NCBI GenBank assembly: GCA_024698585.1
Contig: JAILRB010000041.1
Span: 1 to 46,341 of the forward strand
Origin: Eubacterium sp.
GTDB lineage: Bacteria > Bacillota > Clostridia > Lachnospirales > Lachnospiraceae
Direction: 5' to 3'
Length of the DNA: 46,341 nucleotides
A program made the position numbers and the translations under genes. Positions 16,672 through 25,711 of the stretch are shown here, piece after piece (position 1 is the stretch's first letter; every line of letters begins with the position of its first letter). The notes under the pieces are model-generated. The model saw only the letters and a list, made by a program, of their open reading frames with translations. It ran no database searches and was not told the DNA's origin.

Positions 16672-18813
16672 ATGAGAAAAAGAGCGGAAAAATATTTTAA
16701 GAAACTATCTTGCTTATCATTGATACTTTTTATGGTTGGATGTTTGGCGTCGGGATATCAGAGCAAAAACGTTCAGGCGGCGGATACTGCTTTTGAGAAG
16801 AGTATCGCGTCGTTCCCGGAAAGTTATAAGTCATATCTTAGGACGTTACATATCCAATACCCGAATTGGAAATTTGTTGCCTATAACACAGGAATTGATT
16901 TCCAAACAGCGGTAAATGCTGAGTTTACCAATGACCGAAGTCTGATTGAAAACAGTTTTTCAAAATTACTGAAGTCGAATGAGCTGAGTAGTAATTACAA
17001 TGCTTCCACAGGAGCTTACATTGCAAAGGATGGAGGCCGATGGGTGGCTGCATCAAAAAACTGTATTGCATATTTCATGGATCCGAGAAACTTCCTGGAT
17101 GTAGAACATATTTACATGTTTGAGAAGTTGTCCTTCGATTCCACAACTCAGACACAGGCAGGGGTTGAAGCGATTCTGGAAGGATCCTTTATGCATAATA
17201 CCAAGATGGCATATTTAGATAAGGCAGGAAAGTATTATACGACGAATACCCTGTATTCAGCCCAAATCATGGCAACGGCAAAGAAGAATAATGTCAGTGC
17301 TTACTATATCGCATCAAAAATCATTCAGGAGATTGGCATAAAAAAACATTCAAAATATGCTGGAATGGGTGGCAATGGAAGTGTTAACGGAAATTACTCT
17401 AAGACTTATGCGGGAATTTATAATTTCTATAATATTGGTGCTAGTTCCGGAGCAGATCCGGTTTCCAATGGATTAAAATGGGCTTCCAGTGGAAGCACTT
17501 ACAGCAGACCGTGGACGACACCAATGAATTCCATTGATGGCGGCGCAAAATACATCGGAGAAACTTATATCAACGCTGGACAGAACACGATTTATTATCA
17601 GAGATTTAATGTAAATAAAGCATCGAAAAATTCGATTTACACGCATCAGTATATGACAAATATTTATGGTGCAGCCAATGAAGCCGCACTTACCTGTGGT
17701 GCTTATGAAAATTTAGGAATTACAGCATTAGCGAAAACCTTTGTGATTCCGGTTTATTCATCCATGCCAGATGAGAGTAATACCATTACATATGGAAACA
17801 CGACAACAAGGGCAACTATTTCTTCGGCAGTGAATGTGAGGAAGAAAGCCAATACTTCCGGTGAACTCATTACCACATTGGCGGCAGGGGATGCGATATA
17901 TATTACAAAGGCTATCCCGACCAGTGCGAAATTCGGTACAAGATGGCTTGGAAACCCTTATTGGTATAAGATAAAAACCACAAAAGGTGGAAAAACATAT
18001 GAAGGATATATTTCTTCTGCATACGCCACAGTGGATAAAGAATATAATGTTGCAAAGGGGGGGACCATTACCCTTCCGGTAAAATTAAAAACAAAGGAAA
18101 CGGTTTATTATCGTTCTGATAATCCTGCCATTGCAACGGTGGATTCCGCGGGAAAGATTACCGGAAAAGCACTTGGAACCGTAACAATGTATGCCTTTAC
18201 AGCAGCAGGACAATTTGCTGTCAGTTCAGTTCAGGTAGGCGTCGCTGTGGAAAAACCTTCTCGGGTTGTGATGAAGGCGAAGCCAATTAGTTATCAATCG
18301 GTGAAACTGAGTTGGGCGAAAAAATCAAATCTTACCGGATATTATATTTATCGAAAAATTGGTAATGAAAAATACAAGAGAATTGCTAAGGCTCAGGGAA
18401 CTGCAAAGTCCTATAAGGACCAGAAATTGGCTGTTGGAACCACTTATGTGTATAAGATGAAGGCTTATCGTGTAGTGGGGCAGACAACCTATAAGTCTAA
18501 AAATTCCAAGGCAGTCACGGCGAAGCCAATGCCGAAAAAAACAAAAATGACATCAGCTGTCCTGGCAGGAAATGCAATTAATGTTTCCTGGAAAAAAGTA
18601 AACGGTGCAACCGGATATGATGTGTACAGACGAACCGGAACCACTGGAAGCTTTGTGAAGGTTAAAAGTATTGCTGGTGAAAATGTTTGTAGTTTTTCTG
18701 ATACCAAAACTGCAAAAGGTAAGGTATACTATTACAAGGTAAAAGTGTATAATAATTACTCGGGCAAAACATATCGGGGAAAAAGCTCGAAAGCAATTAG
18801 TATAAAGAAATAA
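16672..18813 (+). CDS. Secreted glucosaminidase with SH3, Big2 and two FN3 domains
   Basis: A 713-residue exported protein. A signal peptide covers about residues 1-36, and it contains VGC, so lipidation is possible. The N-terminal half carries a glucosaminidase-like domain, with probable catalytic Glu220 in ASKIIQEIG and family blocks NFYNIGAS and WTTPMNSIDGGAKYI. A bacterial SH3 domain (about 381-455, NVRKKAN), a Big2 Ig-like domain (about 460-525, YYRSDNPAIATVD) and two fibronectin type III repeats (about 530-713) follow. It probably cleaves the peptidoglycan glycan backbone during wall turnover. It starts 7 bp after the topoisomerase gene. Confidence 0.85.
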   Translation: MRKRAEKYFKKLSCLSLILFMVGCLASGYQSKNVQAADTAFEKSIASFPESYKSYLRTLHIQYPNWKFVAYNTGIDFQTAVNAEFTNDRSLIENSFSKLLKSNELSSNYNASTGAYIAKDGGRWVAASKNCIAYFMDPRNFLDVEHIYMFEKLSFDSTTQTQAGVEAILEGSFMHNTKMAYLDKAGKYYTTNTLYSAQIMATAKKNNVSAYYIASKIIQEIGIKKHSKYAGMGGNGSVNGNYSKTYAGIYNFYNIGASSGADPVSNGLKWASSGSTYSRPWTTPMNSIDGGAKYIGETYINAGQNTIYYQRFNVNKASKNSIYTHQYMTNIYGAANEAALTCGAYENLGITALAKTFVIPVYSSMPDESNTITYGNTTTRATISSAVNVRKKANTSGELITTLAAGDAIYITKAIPTSAKFGTRWLGNPYWYKIKTTKGGKTYEGYISSAYATVDKEYNVAKGGTITLPVKLKTKETVYYRSDNPAIATVDSAGKITGKALGTVTMYAFTAAGQFAVSSVQVGVAVEKPSRVVMKAKPISYQSVKLSWAKKSNLTGYYIYRKIGNEKYKRIAKAQGTAKSYKDQKLAVGTTYVYKMKAYRVVGQTTYKSKNSKAVTAKPMPKKTKMTSAVLAGNAINVSWKKVNGATGYDVYRRTGTTGSFVKVKSIAGENVCSFSDTKTAKGKVYYYKVKVYNNYSGKTYRGKSSKAISIKK

Positions 18814-18823
18814 TGGTGGTAAA

Positions 18824-19603
18824 ATGATTAATTTAGTTGTTTGTTCGTTAAGCGCGTTGAAATGTTCGGAAAAATCCAACAAGATTTCTGAAGAGACCAT
18901 TGATTTAATCGCACGGTTAAATAGTGAAGGAATCAGATTTGCCGTTGTGACGGGGATGAATTATGATGCGGTAAGTTCATTGTTTGGAAAGATAAAAAAA
19001 GATATCATTTTCGCATGTAACGATGGCGGGGTTGTGATTTATCAAGATAAAGTATTAAGTAAGACACCGATTGACCGACTCATTTGTTTGGATGTGGAAC
19101 GGGAATTACAGGAGGATTCAAACTATAAAGTGACTTATTCCACAGAGAGGGGAATCTATCTTACAAGTCATGAATATGAATTGATTAAAGCGTTAAAGGA
19201 AGAGGGAAAAACACCGGAGTTTGTTAAAGATACCAAGGAATTGCATGGAGACATCACGAAGATTACCATCTATTCCAAGAAGGAATTTAATGAACAGAGT
19301 TATTCTTATTTCTACAATAAATGGGCAAAGGGTGCAAATGTTTCCATTTCAAACCCGAACCAGTTAAATATTACCGCGCAGTACGTAAACCGTTCCATTG
19401 TATTGTCTTTGATTCAGCATATGTTTGCTGTATCCACGGAGGATACTATGGTATTCGGTTCTGAGTACAGGGATATTGAAATGTTCAAGCATTCTTATTT
19501 TAGTTATGCACTTCAGGGATGTGATTCTGAAGTACGTCGTGCTGCACAGTATATTACAGATAACATTCCTACGATTCTAGAGGATGTTATGCGAATGATT
19601 TAA
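18824..19603 (+). CDS. HAD (Cof-type) fold protein lacking catalytic aspartates
   Basis: A 259-residue protein that aligns by eye with Cof-type HAD phosphatases: residues 1-12 (MINLVVCSLSAL), the KISEETIDLIARL helix, the VVTGM motif II, a cap domain with many strands and the VFGSEYRDIEMF motif IV. The nucleophile motif D-x-D-G-T is replaced by S-L-S-A-L, and motif IV G-D-x-x-N-D reads G-S-E-Y-R-D. The phosphatase reaction therefore looks impossible, while the fold is kept with no stop or frameshift. It may be a regulatory or binding protein. It lies 10 bp after the glucosaminidase and 20 bp before a foldase-like lipoprotein. Confidence 0.8.
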   Translation: MINLVVCSLSALKCSEKSNKISEETIDLIARLNSEGIRFAVVTGMNYDAVSSLFGKIKKDIIFACNDGGVVIYQDKVLSKTPIDRLICLDVERELQEDSNYKVTYSTERGIYLTSHEYELIKALKEEGKTPEFVKDTKELHGDITKITIYSKKEFNEQSYSYFYNKWAKGANVSISNPNQLNITAQYVNRSIVLSLIQHMFAVSTEDTMVFGSEYRDIEMFKHSYFSYALQGCDSEVRRAAQYITDNIPTILEDVMRMI

Positions 19604-19623
19604 AGAACAGAATGGAGTTTGTT

Positions 19624-20649
19624 ATGCGTAAAAACAAAATTTTCTTGTGGGGATTGATTATGGGGTTGACAATCAGCTCATTCTCCGGATGTGGAATCAA
19701 GACAGATACACCAATCATCGGAAATATTGTGGGATTGAAAGACAATGAAATGTTTAAAGTGAATGAACTAATTTGTTCAAAACCGGAATATATGCTGGTT
19801 TTTATGGATGTTCAGAACAGATATAAGAAGAACTTAGGAACCGGAATCGATTGGAACGCAAAGGTGGATGACCAGTCTACCTTAGAGATGGTTGCAAAGA
19901 ATCAGACAAAGGAAGAAATCTCTGTCCGCTATGCACTGGCATCTATGGCGAAAGAGCAGGAGGTGTCCTTGGAAAAAGACGAGGAAACCGCTGTGAAAAG
20001 TGCTGCGGAATCTTATTTTAATTCCTTGAATGATGCAGAAAAACAATATACCGGTGCAGCTTTAACAGATGTGGAAGCCCTTTATCGTAATTATTTCCTT
20101 GCAGAAAAAGTACGGGAGAAACTGACGGAAGATTCCGGTACGGACATCAGTGATGAGCAGGCTCGTATAATTAAGATTCAGTACATCCATATGGATGGAA
20201 CAAAAACAAATCCAAAGAAAATCAAGGAAACATTAAAGGAAGCAAAATCCATTGTAAAAGCAGGCTATCAGCCGTTCTCCAGAGAAGCAAAGCAATACAC
20301 GGTGGAGGATTCCATTGAAAAGACAATTTGTAAAAATGAGGCTACGGCGAAGTATGAGTTGGAAGCATATCAGCTGGCAAATGGCGAAATGAGCGATATC
20401 ATTCAGGATGGAAATGATTATTATCTTTTGTATTGTGTAGAAAGCTATATGAAGGAAGAAACCGAAGCCAATAAACAGAAACTGATTGCAGAAGAACAGG
20501 CGAAGGTTCTGGCAGAGAAGTATGCAGGATACTTAAAGGATTTACAGAAAGACTTTAATTCAAAGCAGTGGGAAGGTACCAAGGTGACAACTGCTTCTGA
20601 TGTTGCGTCTTCTGGACTGCTTGACTATTTTGCGGAAAGCATGAAATAA
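19624..20649 (+). CDS. PrsA/SurA-like peptidylprolyl isomerase lipoprotein
   Basis: A 341-residue lipoprotein. The signal sequence ends in FSGC, with Cys23 lipidated. ATG 19624 is preferred to ATG 19612 because a GGAG at 19614-19617 suits it and the signal peptide then begins MRKNK. The middle is helical and charged; about residues 180-280 resemble a parvulin rotamase domain (IKIQYIHM, then FSREAKQYT, and a GEMSDIIQ strand), though divergent. Such proteins help fold secreted proteins outside the membrane, which fits the secreted enzyme two genes upstream. A terminator follows. Confidence 0.7.
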   Translation: MRKNKIFLWGLIMGLTISSFSGCGIKTDTPIIGNIVGLKDNEMFKVNELICSKPEYMLVFMDVQNRYKKNLGTGIDWNAKVDDQSTLEMVAKNQTKEEISVRYALASMAKEQEVSLEKDEETAVKSAAESYFNSLNDAEKQYTGAALTDVEALYRNYFLAEKVREKLTEDSGTDISDEQARIIKIQYIHMDGTKTNPKKIKETLKEAKSIVKAGYQPFSREAKQYTVEDSIEKTICKNEATAKYELEAYQLANGEMSDIIQDGNDYYLLYCVESYMKEETEANKQKLIAEEQAKVLAEKYAGYLKDLQKDFNSKQWEGTKVTTASDVASSGLLDYFAESMK

Positions 20650-20661
20650 AACAATAAAATG

Positions 20662-20691
20662 ACCAGCCGTAGTTGTGGCTGGTTATTTTTA
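20662..20691 (+). terminator. Terminator after the PrsA-like gene
   Basis: Stem ACCAGCC / GGCTGGT, eight-base loop and a T-rich tail, 13 bp after the stop codon. It overlaps any upstream extension of the next gene, which supports the later start at 20715. Confidence 0.72.
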
Positions 20692-20714
20692 TAGGAGAAA
20701 AGGGAGAAACGTGT

Positions 20715-21596
20715 ATGGGAAAGGTATTAGAAATTCGAAAATTGACGAAATACTATGGAAAGGTAAAAGGAGTGGAGGAAGTCTCTCTTTCTTTAGAAGA
20801 AGGGGAAATATTTGGATTTATTGGACCTAACGGTGCAGGAAAATCTACGACGATTCGATCCGTGATGAATCTGATTCAAAAAACAGCGGGAACGGTGTAC
20901 CTTTTTGGAAAGGAATTTACAGGGAAAGAGATGGAATTAAAGAAACTAGTAGGATATCTGCCTAGTGAAATTGCTTTGTATGATGATTTAACAGTAAAAG
21001 GAATGTTGGATTATCATGAGACGTTTTATCCGATGGATATACATGATAGAAGAGTGGAATTGGTAGAACGGCTGAAATTGGATGAAAAGAAAAACATTGA
21101 GGATTTGTCCCTGGGGAATCTGAAAAAACTTGGAATCATTTTAGCATTGATGCACGAACCGAAACTTGTGATTTTAGATGAACCTACCAGCGGTTTGGAT
21201 CCAATCATGCAGAATGTTTTTTATCAATTACTTCTGGAGGAAAAGAAAAAAGGAACGACTATTTTTTACTCGACACACATTCTCAGCGAAGTATCCAAAA
21301 TCTGTGACCGGGTTGGAATAATTCGTTCAGGGAAATTGATTCAGGTGGAAAAGGTGGAAGAATTGTCGAAGAAGAATCTTACTTATGTAACGGTAACTTC
21401 AGATCAGTGGGAGGCAATTGCTCAGGAACTGGGACAGCAAGTGATTTCTCAAAAGGATTCCACGGTGAAGTTTGCAAACAAACTTCCTCACAATGAAGTG
21501 ATTAGAATTCTTGCTAAATATCCGGTAGAAAAGGTGTTGATTGAGGAACCTTCCCTGGAAGACTTATTTTTACATTATTACGAGGAGGACAAATAG
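20715..21596 (+). CDS. ABC-2 type transporter ATP-binding protein
   Basis: A 293-residue ABC ATPase. Walker A is GPNGAGKST, the signature is the weak form DLSLGNLKKL, Walker B is LVILDEPTSGLD and the switch region is YSTHILSEV. The variant signature is common in ABC-2 exporter ATPases of this type. The start at 20715 has GGGAG 8-9 bases upstream; an ATG at 20673 lies inside the terminator hairpin and has no binding site. It works with the permease encoded immediately downstream. Substrate unknown. Confidence 0.92.
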   Translation: MGKVLEIRKLTKYYGKVKGVEEVSLSLEEGEIFGFIGPNGAGKSTTIRSVMNLIQKTAGTVYLFGKEFTGKEMELKKLVGYLPSEIALYDDLTVKGMLDYHETFYPMDIHDRRVELVERLKLDEKKNIEDLSLGNLKKLGIILALMHEPKLVILDEPTSGLDPIMQNVFYQLLLEEKKKGTTIFYSTHILSEVSKICDRVGIIRSGKLIQVEKVEELSKKNLTYVTVTSDQWEAIAQELGQQVISQKDSTVKFANKLPHNEVIRILAKYPVEKVLIEEPSLEDLFLHYYEEDK

Positions 21597-22388
21597 ATGT
21601 TACTAAGAGAATTACGAATTAATCTGAAAAGTTTTGTGATCTGGATGTTGATTCTTCTGGGACTGTTTTTAATGGTATTTCTGATTTATCCTTCGTTAGT
21701 GGATGAAAAAAATATTTCCAGCATGAATGATATGATGAAGATGTTTCCGGAAGATGTTTTGGTGGCATTTAATATGGATATTTCCGGAATAGACTCGGCA
21801 TTTGGATGGTTGAAGACAGAAGGCTTTGTATTTGTTTTGTTGATTACAGGCGTTTATAGCAGCATTCTCGGATCCAACATTTTGTTAAAAGAAGAAAACG
21901 ATAAAACCATTGAGTATTTAAACAGCCTTCCGATTCTGAGGAGAACCATTGTCATTAAGAAAATCATTTGTGGAATGTTTTATATTACCTTGATGATTTT
22001 GATTCTGAGTGCTTTTAACTATGTTGGACTGGTGTTAAGCGGTGAGTTTGACAAGAAGGTTTATCTATTGCTAAGTATTACTCCATTGTTTTCTTCCTGG
22101 GTGCTGTTTTCCGTTTGTCTGTTTCTTTCTACGTTCACGCATAAAACCAAGAAGGTTTTTGGACTGAGTTTAGGAATCGTGTTTATCAGTTATTTCTTAC
22201 AGATGGTATCAAATATGGGAAGCAGTGCGGAAAAACTAAAATATTTGTCTGTGTTTACTCTGGCAGATATTAGAAACGTCATTACAGATGCAAGAATTCA
22301 ACCAATTATGGTGGCAATTACGTTCGTATTATGCGGATTGTTTCTCGGGACAGCAATATTCCATTATGAAAGAAAAGAGTTGGTTTAA
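21597..22388 (+). CDS. ABC-2 type transporter permease
   Basis: A 263-residue membrane protein with six hydrophobic segments in the ABC-2 layout. An extracellular loop lies after the first segment and a conserved region KTIEYLNSLPILRRTIVIKK precedes the second group. Its ATG directly follows the stop of the ATPase gene, and its GAGGAGG site lies inside that gene. The pair forms a complete exporter of unknown substrate; relatives export antibiotics, peptides or lipids. Confidence 0.88.
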   Translation: MLLRELRINLKSFVIWMLILLGLFLMVFLIYPSLVDEKNISSMNDMMKMFPEDVLVAFNMDISGIDSAFGWLKTEGFVFVLLITGVYSSILGSNILLKEENDKTIEYLNSLPILRRTIVIKKIICGMFYITLMILILSAFNYVGLVLSGEFDKKVYLLLSITPLFSSWVLFSVCLFLSTFTHKTKKVFGLSLGIVFISYFLQMVSNMGSSAEKLKYLSVFTLADIRNVITDARIQPIMVAITFVLCGLFLGTAIFHYERKELV

Positions 22389-22401
22389 AGTAGAGCATTA
22401 G

Positions 22402-22433
22402 AAAAGAGGACTCGTTGTGAGTCCTCTTTTTTT
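22402..22433. terminator. Bidirectional terminator between ABC permease and yfhO
   Basis: AAAAGAGGACTC / GAGTCCTCTTTT arms around a five-base loop, with T-runs in both directions; the genes on either side converge on it. Confidence 0.9.
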
Positions 22434-22437
22434 GTGT

Positions 22438-25194
22438 TTATGCCTTCTTTGCCGGTGCAGGCTTGGAATTTGATTTCTTCTGAATTAACTCATAGATGGT
22501 AGCATATGGAAGTGCTATACCAAGGATGGATAAAATTGTTAAAACAAGTCCCGGAATAAAACCGGCAGGAGTATATTTAAATGTTACTGTGTGGTGTCCG
22601 CTTGGGAGAACAACTCCTAAGAGGGAATCTGCACAAAGAGAAGCAGCATCTGTTTTCTCTCCATCTACGTATACGGTCCATCCGGATTCAAAAGGAATGG
22701 ATGTATAAAGAACGCCACCTTCCTTAACATCAATTTCACCTTCAATTTTAGAATCCTTAAAGCTGGTAACTTTTAGGCTCTGTTCCTTCAAGGCGTTATA
22801 TGCCTGGCTCCATGCTTCAGAATCGAATGCATAAGCGTAACATACAGAAGCAGTATCGGATAAGGTAATTGTAGAACCAGCAGGAACATCGCCAACATGA
22901 CAAATATGGTTGGTATTCGTTTCTGTAAAACTCTTTGAATTTGCTCCGACTGTTGTGGTAACTGCATCATCGGCTAAAACTTCCGTTTCTAATTCCACAG
23001 TGGAACCGTTAATGGTGGCTGTGAGACTTTCAGAAGTTGTCATGCTGTAGAAGTAAACGTCGTAGGTTTTTGTTTCCGGTGCTCCGGCATTGCTACCATC
23101 TGCATCGTCGTATGCTGCTGTGATGACACCGCTTTCTGATTTTAATTTATGGAATACCGGTGAAGCACCGTCAACAGCGTTGGAAACAAAACTGTTCTGA
23201 ACGGCAAATGGATCAGTTACATAAATGTCTTCCATAACCTGCTGCCCGTTTTTATCCTTGATTGGTTCCCCTTTCTTATTGGTTTTTCCCTGCTCAACGA
23301 TGACTTCTGTTTTCATTTTTGCCATTGTGTTGTTCTTTATCATGAATCCTAACGGAAGAGATTCATTGAACTTGTATAAATGTGTTGTAGGCATTTTTGT
23401 TGAAGTGGCAAGGAATGTTTCGCTATTAGCGAAAGTTGGTTCCCCAGTCGTATATTCGTATTTGATGCCGTATAATGCGGCGGTTACAGGAGTGATTCCA
23501 TAGTGTGAATAAGAGTTCGTGGAAACCTGTAAGCCGATGGCATCAAAATATTTCTGTGTGGATGCAAGGGAAACGGAACAGAAGGTAGAAATACCATTGT
23601 AATGATATCTTGCACCGTCATTTTTTGTGTTAAAGGTTGCTGTCTGTGCTCGGTAAAATTTCTGATCGGAATCCTTGCGGGCAATTTCATTTAATTCCTT
23701 ATAGGTATCAACGGCCTGGTAGTAAGGCTCTTTCGGCTGAGTACTCATGATTGTGGTATAAGCGAGACTGTAAGTCAGTTCAAGAAATACCACGAGAATC
23801 ATAATGTAAGAAATAAAGCCTTTTAAGGATTCTTTCTTACGATACCAAATCATTAGAACAACGTAAATGCAGATAAAGGCAATACTTCCGTAAACCATAC
23901 GAATATAGGTGCCGTCCGCAGTATCATTGTCATGATAGAGTTCCTCTAAGAATTTTGGGGCGGTATAAAGCTGCTTGCATAACAAAATCAAAGCAGAACC
24001 GCCGAAGGCAGATGCTACGATATGCTTGTCCTCGAAGTCCTTGATATGAATTGCAGCTTCATAACACATGATTACAATCATGAAAATGTAAAGGAATGAA
24101 AATCTTGCAGACAGACTGTTTGGATAATGAAGTCCGTGCCACAGGTAAGTTGGGAGGTTGAAGCACATACTAAGTAATATGAAAATAGTAATGGCAACTT
24201 TTCCAACACGATCCTTTACATTGATTTGCTTACAGATGCAGAAGAGTGGAATCAGAACAAATGCTGCAACGGTACAGTAAACGTTTGGTTCCGGATAATT
24301 CTTTAACTCTGCAATTGGTGTGGCAATCAGAGAACGTAAGAATACGTAGAATACAGAGAAGTATTCCTGAAGATCACGCCAATCGGTTTCAGCAGAAACG
24401 GTATTCATTAATGCCATAAAGGCAGGAATGCTCATGACTGCGGAAATGCCACCGCCAAGAATTGAAAATACTGCATAATTCTTAATGGTAATTAAGATGT
24501 CTTTTCCTTTGTTCTCCGTGTCGTAAGTGTGTGTAAAGAATAAATAAATGAAGTAGAGGACACTGAAGATACAAATCATGAATCCGATATAGTAATTTGA
24601 GAATAATGCAATTCCAAGAGTGATGGCATACATCTTACATTTCTTTTCGGATACAAGTCTTTCCAAACCAAGAACGATTAATGGAAGAATCCAAAGACAG
24701 TCTAACCACATGATGTTCCAGCTATATGCTGCAAAGTATGAGGAAAGTGCATAAGCACAACCAAAAGCAGTGGTAAGAATGGTATCTTTTCCAAAATGTT
24801 TTTCTAAATAATAGGAAGTACAAAATCCTGCTAATCCCATTTTAAATACAATGGAAAAACTAACAAAATCAGTGATTTCCCATGGCCAGATTAATGTTAG
24901 AATATTAAAAGGGCTGGCTGCGTAGTAGGCAATGAGTCCCCAGAAATTCATTCCGCCACCGAATTCCCAACTATAGTATAAGCTGTCAAAGTTTTTCAAC
25001 TTATCCTGTAAGACCTGTAAGAATGGAGCGTACTGGTGATAACAGTCGCTTCGCAGGTACATTTCTTTGCCAAAAGGACCAATGTCCTTAAAGTAGTAGA
25101 TTACCAGCATGGATACTACCGGGATGATAAAGGCCAGAATGTGGAAAATATTGTCGACACATGCCTTTTTAAGTGAGTCAATCTTAGTTTGCAT
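22438..25194 (-). CDS. YfhO family membrane glycosyltransferase
   Basis: A 918-residue GT-C-type membrane protein. About twelve or more membrane spans make up the first 500 residues, followed by a large extracellular beta-rich domain and a final membrane segment near residues 880-905. The early RSDCYHQYAPF motif and the C-terminal YTSIPFESGWTVYVDG with YTPAGF are diagnostic of YfhO. In Bacillus and Listeria, YfhO-type proteins transfer sugars from a lipid carrier to teichoic acids outside the membrane. The gene overlaps gtrA by 11 bp and ends the operon. Confidence 0.9.
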   Translation of the reverse strand: MQTKIDSLKKACVDNIFHILAFIIPVVSMLVIYYFKDIGPFGKEMYLRSDCYHQYAPFLQVLQDKLKNFDSLYYSWEFGGGMNFWGLIAYYAASPFNILTLIWPWEITDFVSFSIVFKMGLAGFCTSYYLEKHFGKDTILTTAFGCAYALSSYFAAYSWNIMWLDCLWILPLIVLGLERLVSEKKCKMYAITLGIALFSNYYIGFMICIFSVLYFIYLFFTHTYDTENKGKDILITIKNYAVFSILGGGISAVMSIPAFMALMNTVSAETDWRDLQEYFSVFYVFLRSLIATPIAELKNYPEPNVYCTVAAFVLIPLFCICKQINVKDRVGKVAITIFILLSMCFNLPTYLWHGLHYPNSLSARFSFLYIFMIVIMCYEAAIHIKDFEDKHIVASAFGGSALILLCKQLYTAPKFLEELYHDNDTADGTYIRMVYGSIAFICIYVVLMIWYRKKESLKGFISYIMILVVFLELTYSLAYTTIMSTQPKEPYYQAVDTYKELNEIARKDSDQKFYRAQTATFNTKNDGARYHYNGISTFCSVSLASTQKYFDAIGLQVSTNSYSHYGITPVTAALYGIKYEYTTGEPTFANSETFLATSTKMPTTHLYKFNESLPLGFMIKNNTMAKMKTEVIVEQGKTNKKGEPIKDKNGQQVMEDIYVTDPFAVQNSFVSNAVDGASPVFHKLKSESGVITAAYDDADGSNAGAPETKTYDVYFYSMTTSESLTATINGSTVELETEVLADDAVTTTVGANSKSFTETNTNHICHVGDVPAGSTITLSDTASVCYAYAFDSEAWSQAYNALKEQSLKVTSFKDSKIEGEIDVKEGGVLYTSIPFESGWTVYVDGEKTDAASLCADSLLGVVLPSGHHTVTFKYTPAGFIPGLVLTILSILGIALPYATIYELIQKKSNSKPAPAKKA

Positions 25195-25693
25195 TGTTTT
25201 CAGTTCCTTTCTTATTTGAAGTAAAGATAAAAAATTTACTCAAGATATAATTGAGTACCACTGTTAAAACCATTGCAATGATTTTTGCAATGTATGGATT
25301 CCAGTGAAGTATCTGGAAAACCCAGATGATTAGTGTGGAAAGCAATAAAGTAAAGATTCTTGCCTCGAAAAACTTGATTAATTCCATAAGGTGATCTTTC
25401 TTTGTTTCAGCCTTGCTTTCGAATACCCAGCGCTTATTGGTAACGTAGGCAAATAAAATTGCACAGGTTGATGAAATGACATTAGTGATGACTTCATCCG
25501 CTCCCATATAAACCAGGCTATAATAAATTACCATGTCTACCAAAGTGGTAAGCACACCAAAGACGAGGTAGGTAAATACCTCGTATTCGGTAAACTTGGT
25601 AATTATTGTACGTATTTTTTCGCTTTTGAAAATTTTAAAAAGAATCTTTCTGGTAAAATCCAAAAATTTTTTTATGATAGGGCTCTGTACCAT
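25184..25693 (-). CDS. GtrA family membrane protein (putative lipid-sugar flippase)
   Basis: A 169-residue protein with four membrane helices in the GtrA pattern (YLVFGVLTTLVDMVIYY; YVTNKRWVF; a C-terminal NYILSKFFIF). GtrA/GtcA proteins are thought to flip undecaprenyl-phosphate-linked sugars made by the adjacent GT2 enzyme. AGGAG lies 8 bases before the ATG at 25693. It sits between the GT2 and YfhO genes in one operon. Confidence 0.9.
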   Translation of the reverse strand: MVQSPIIKKFLDFTRKILFKIFKSEKIRTIITKFTEYEVFTYLVFGVLTTLVDMVIYYSLVYMGADEVITNVISSTCAILFAYVTNKRWVFESKAETKKDHLMELIKFFEARIFTLLLSTLIIWVFQILHWNPYIAKIIAMVLTVVLNYILSKFFIFTSNKKGTENNAN

Positions 25694-25711
25694 GATGTCT
25701 ACTCCTGAAAA

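Noticed and set aside
20997-21130. Variant ABC signature (LSLGN) as evidence of a dead ATPase
   Set aside because: Walker A, Walker B and the switch histidine are intact, and relaxed signatures are common in ABC-2 exporter ATPases.
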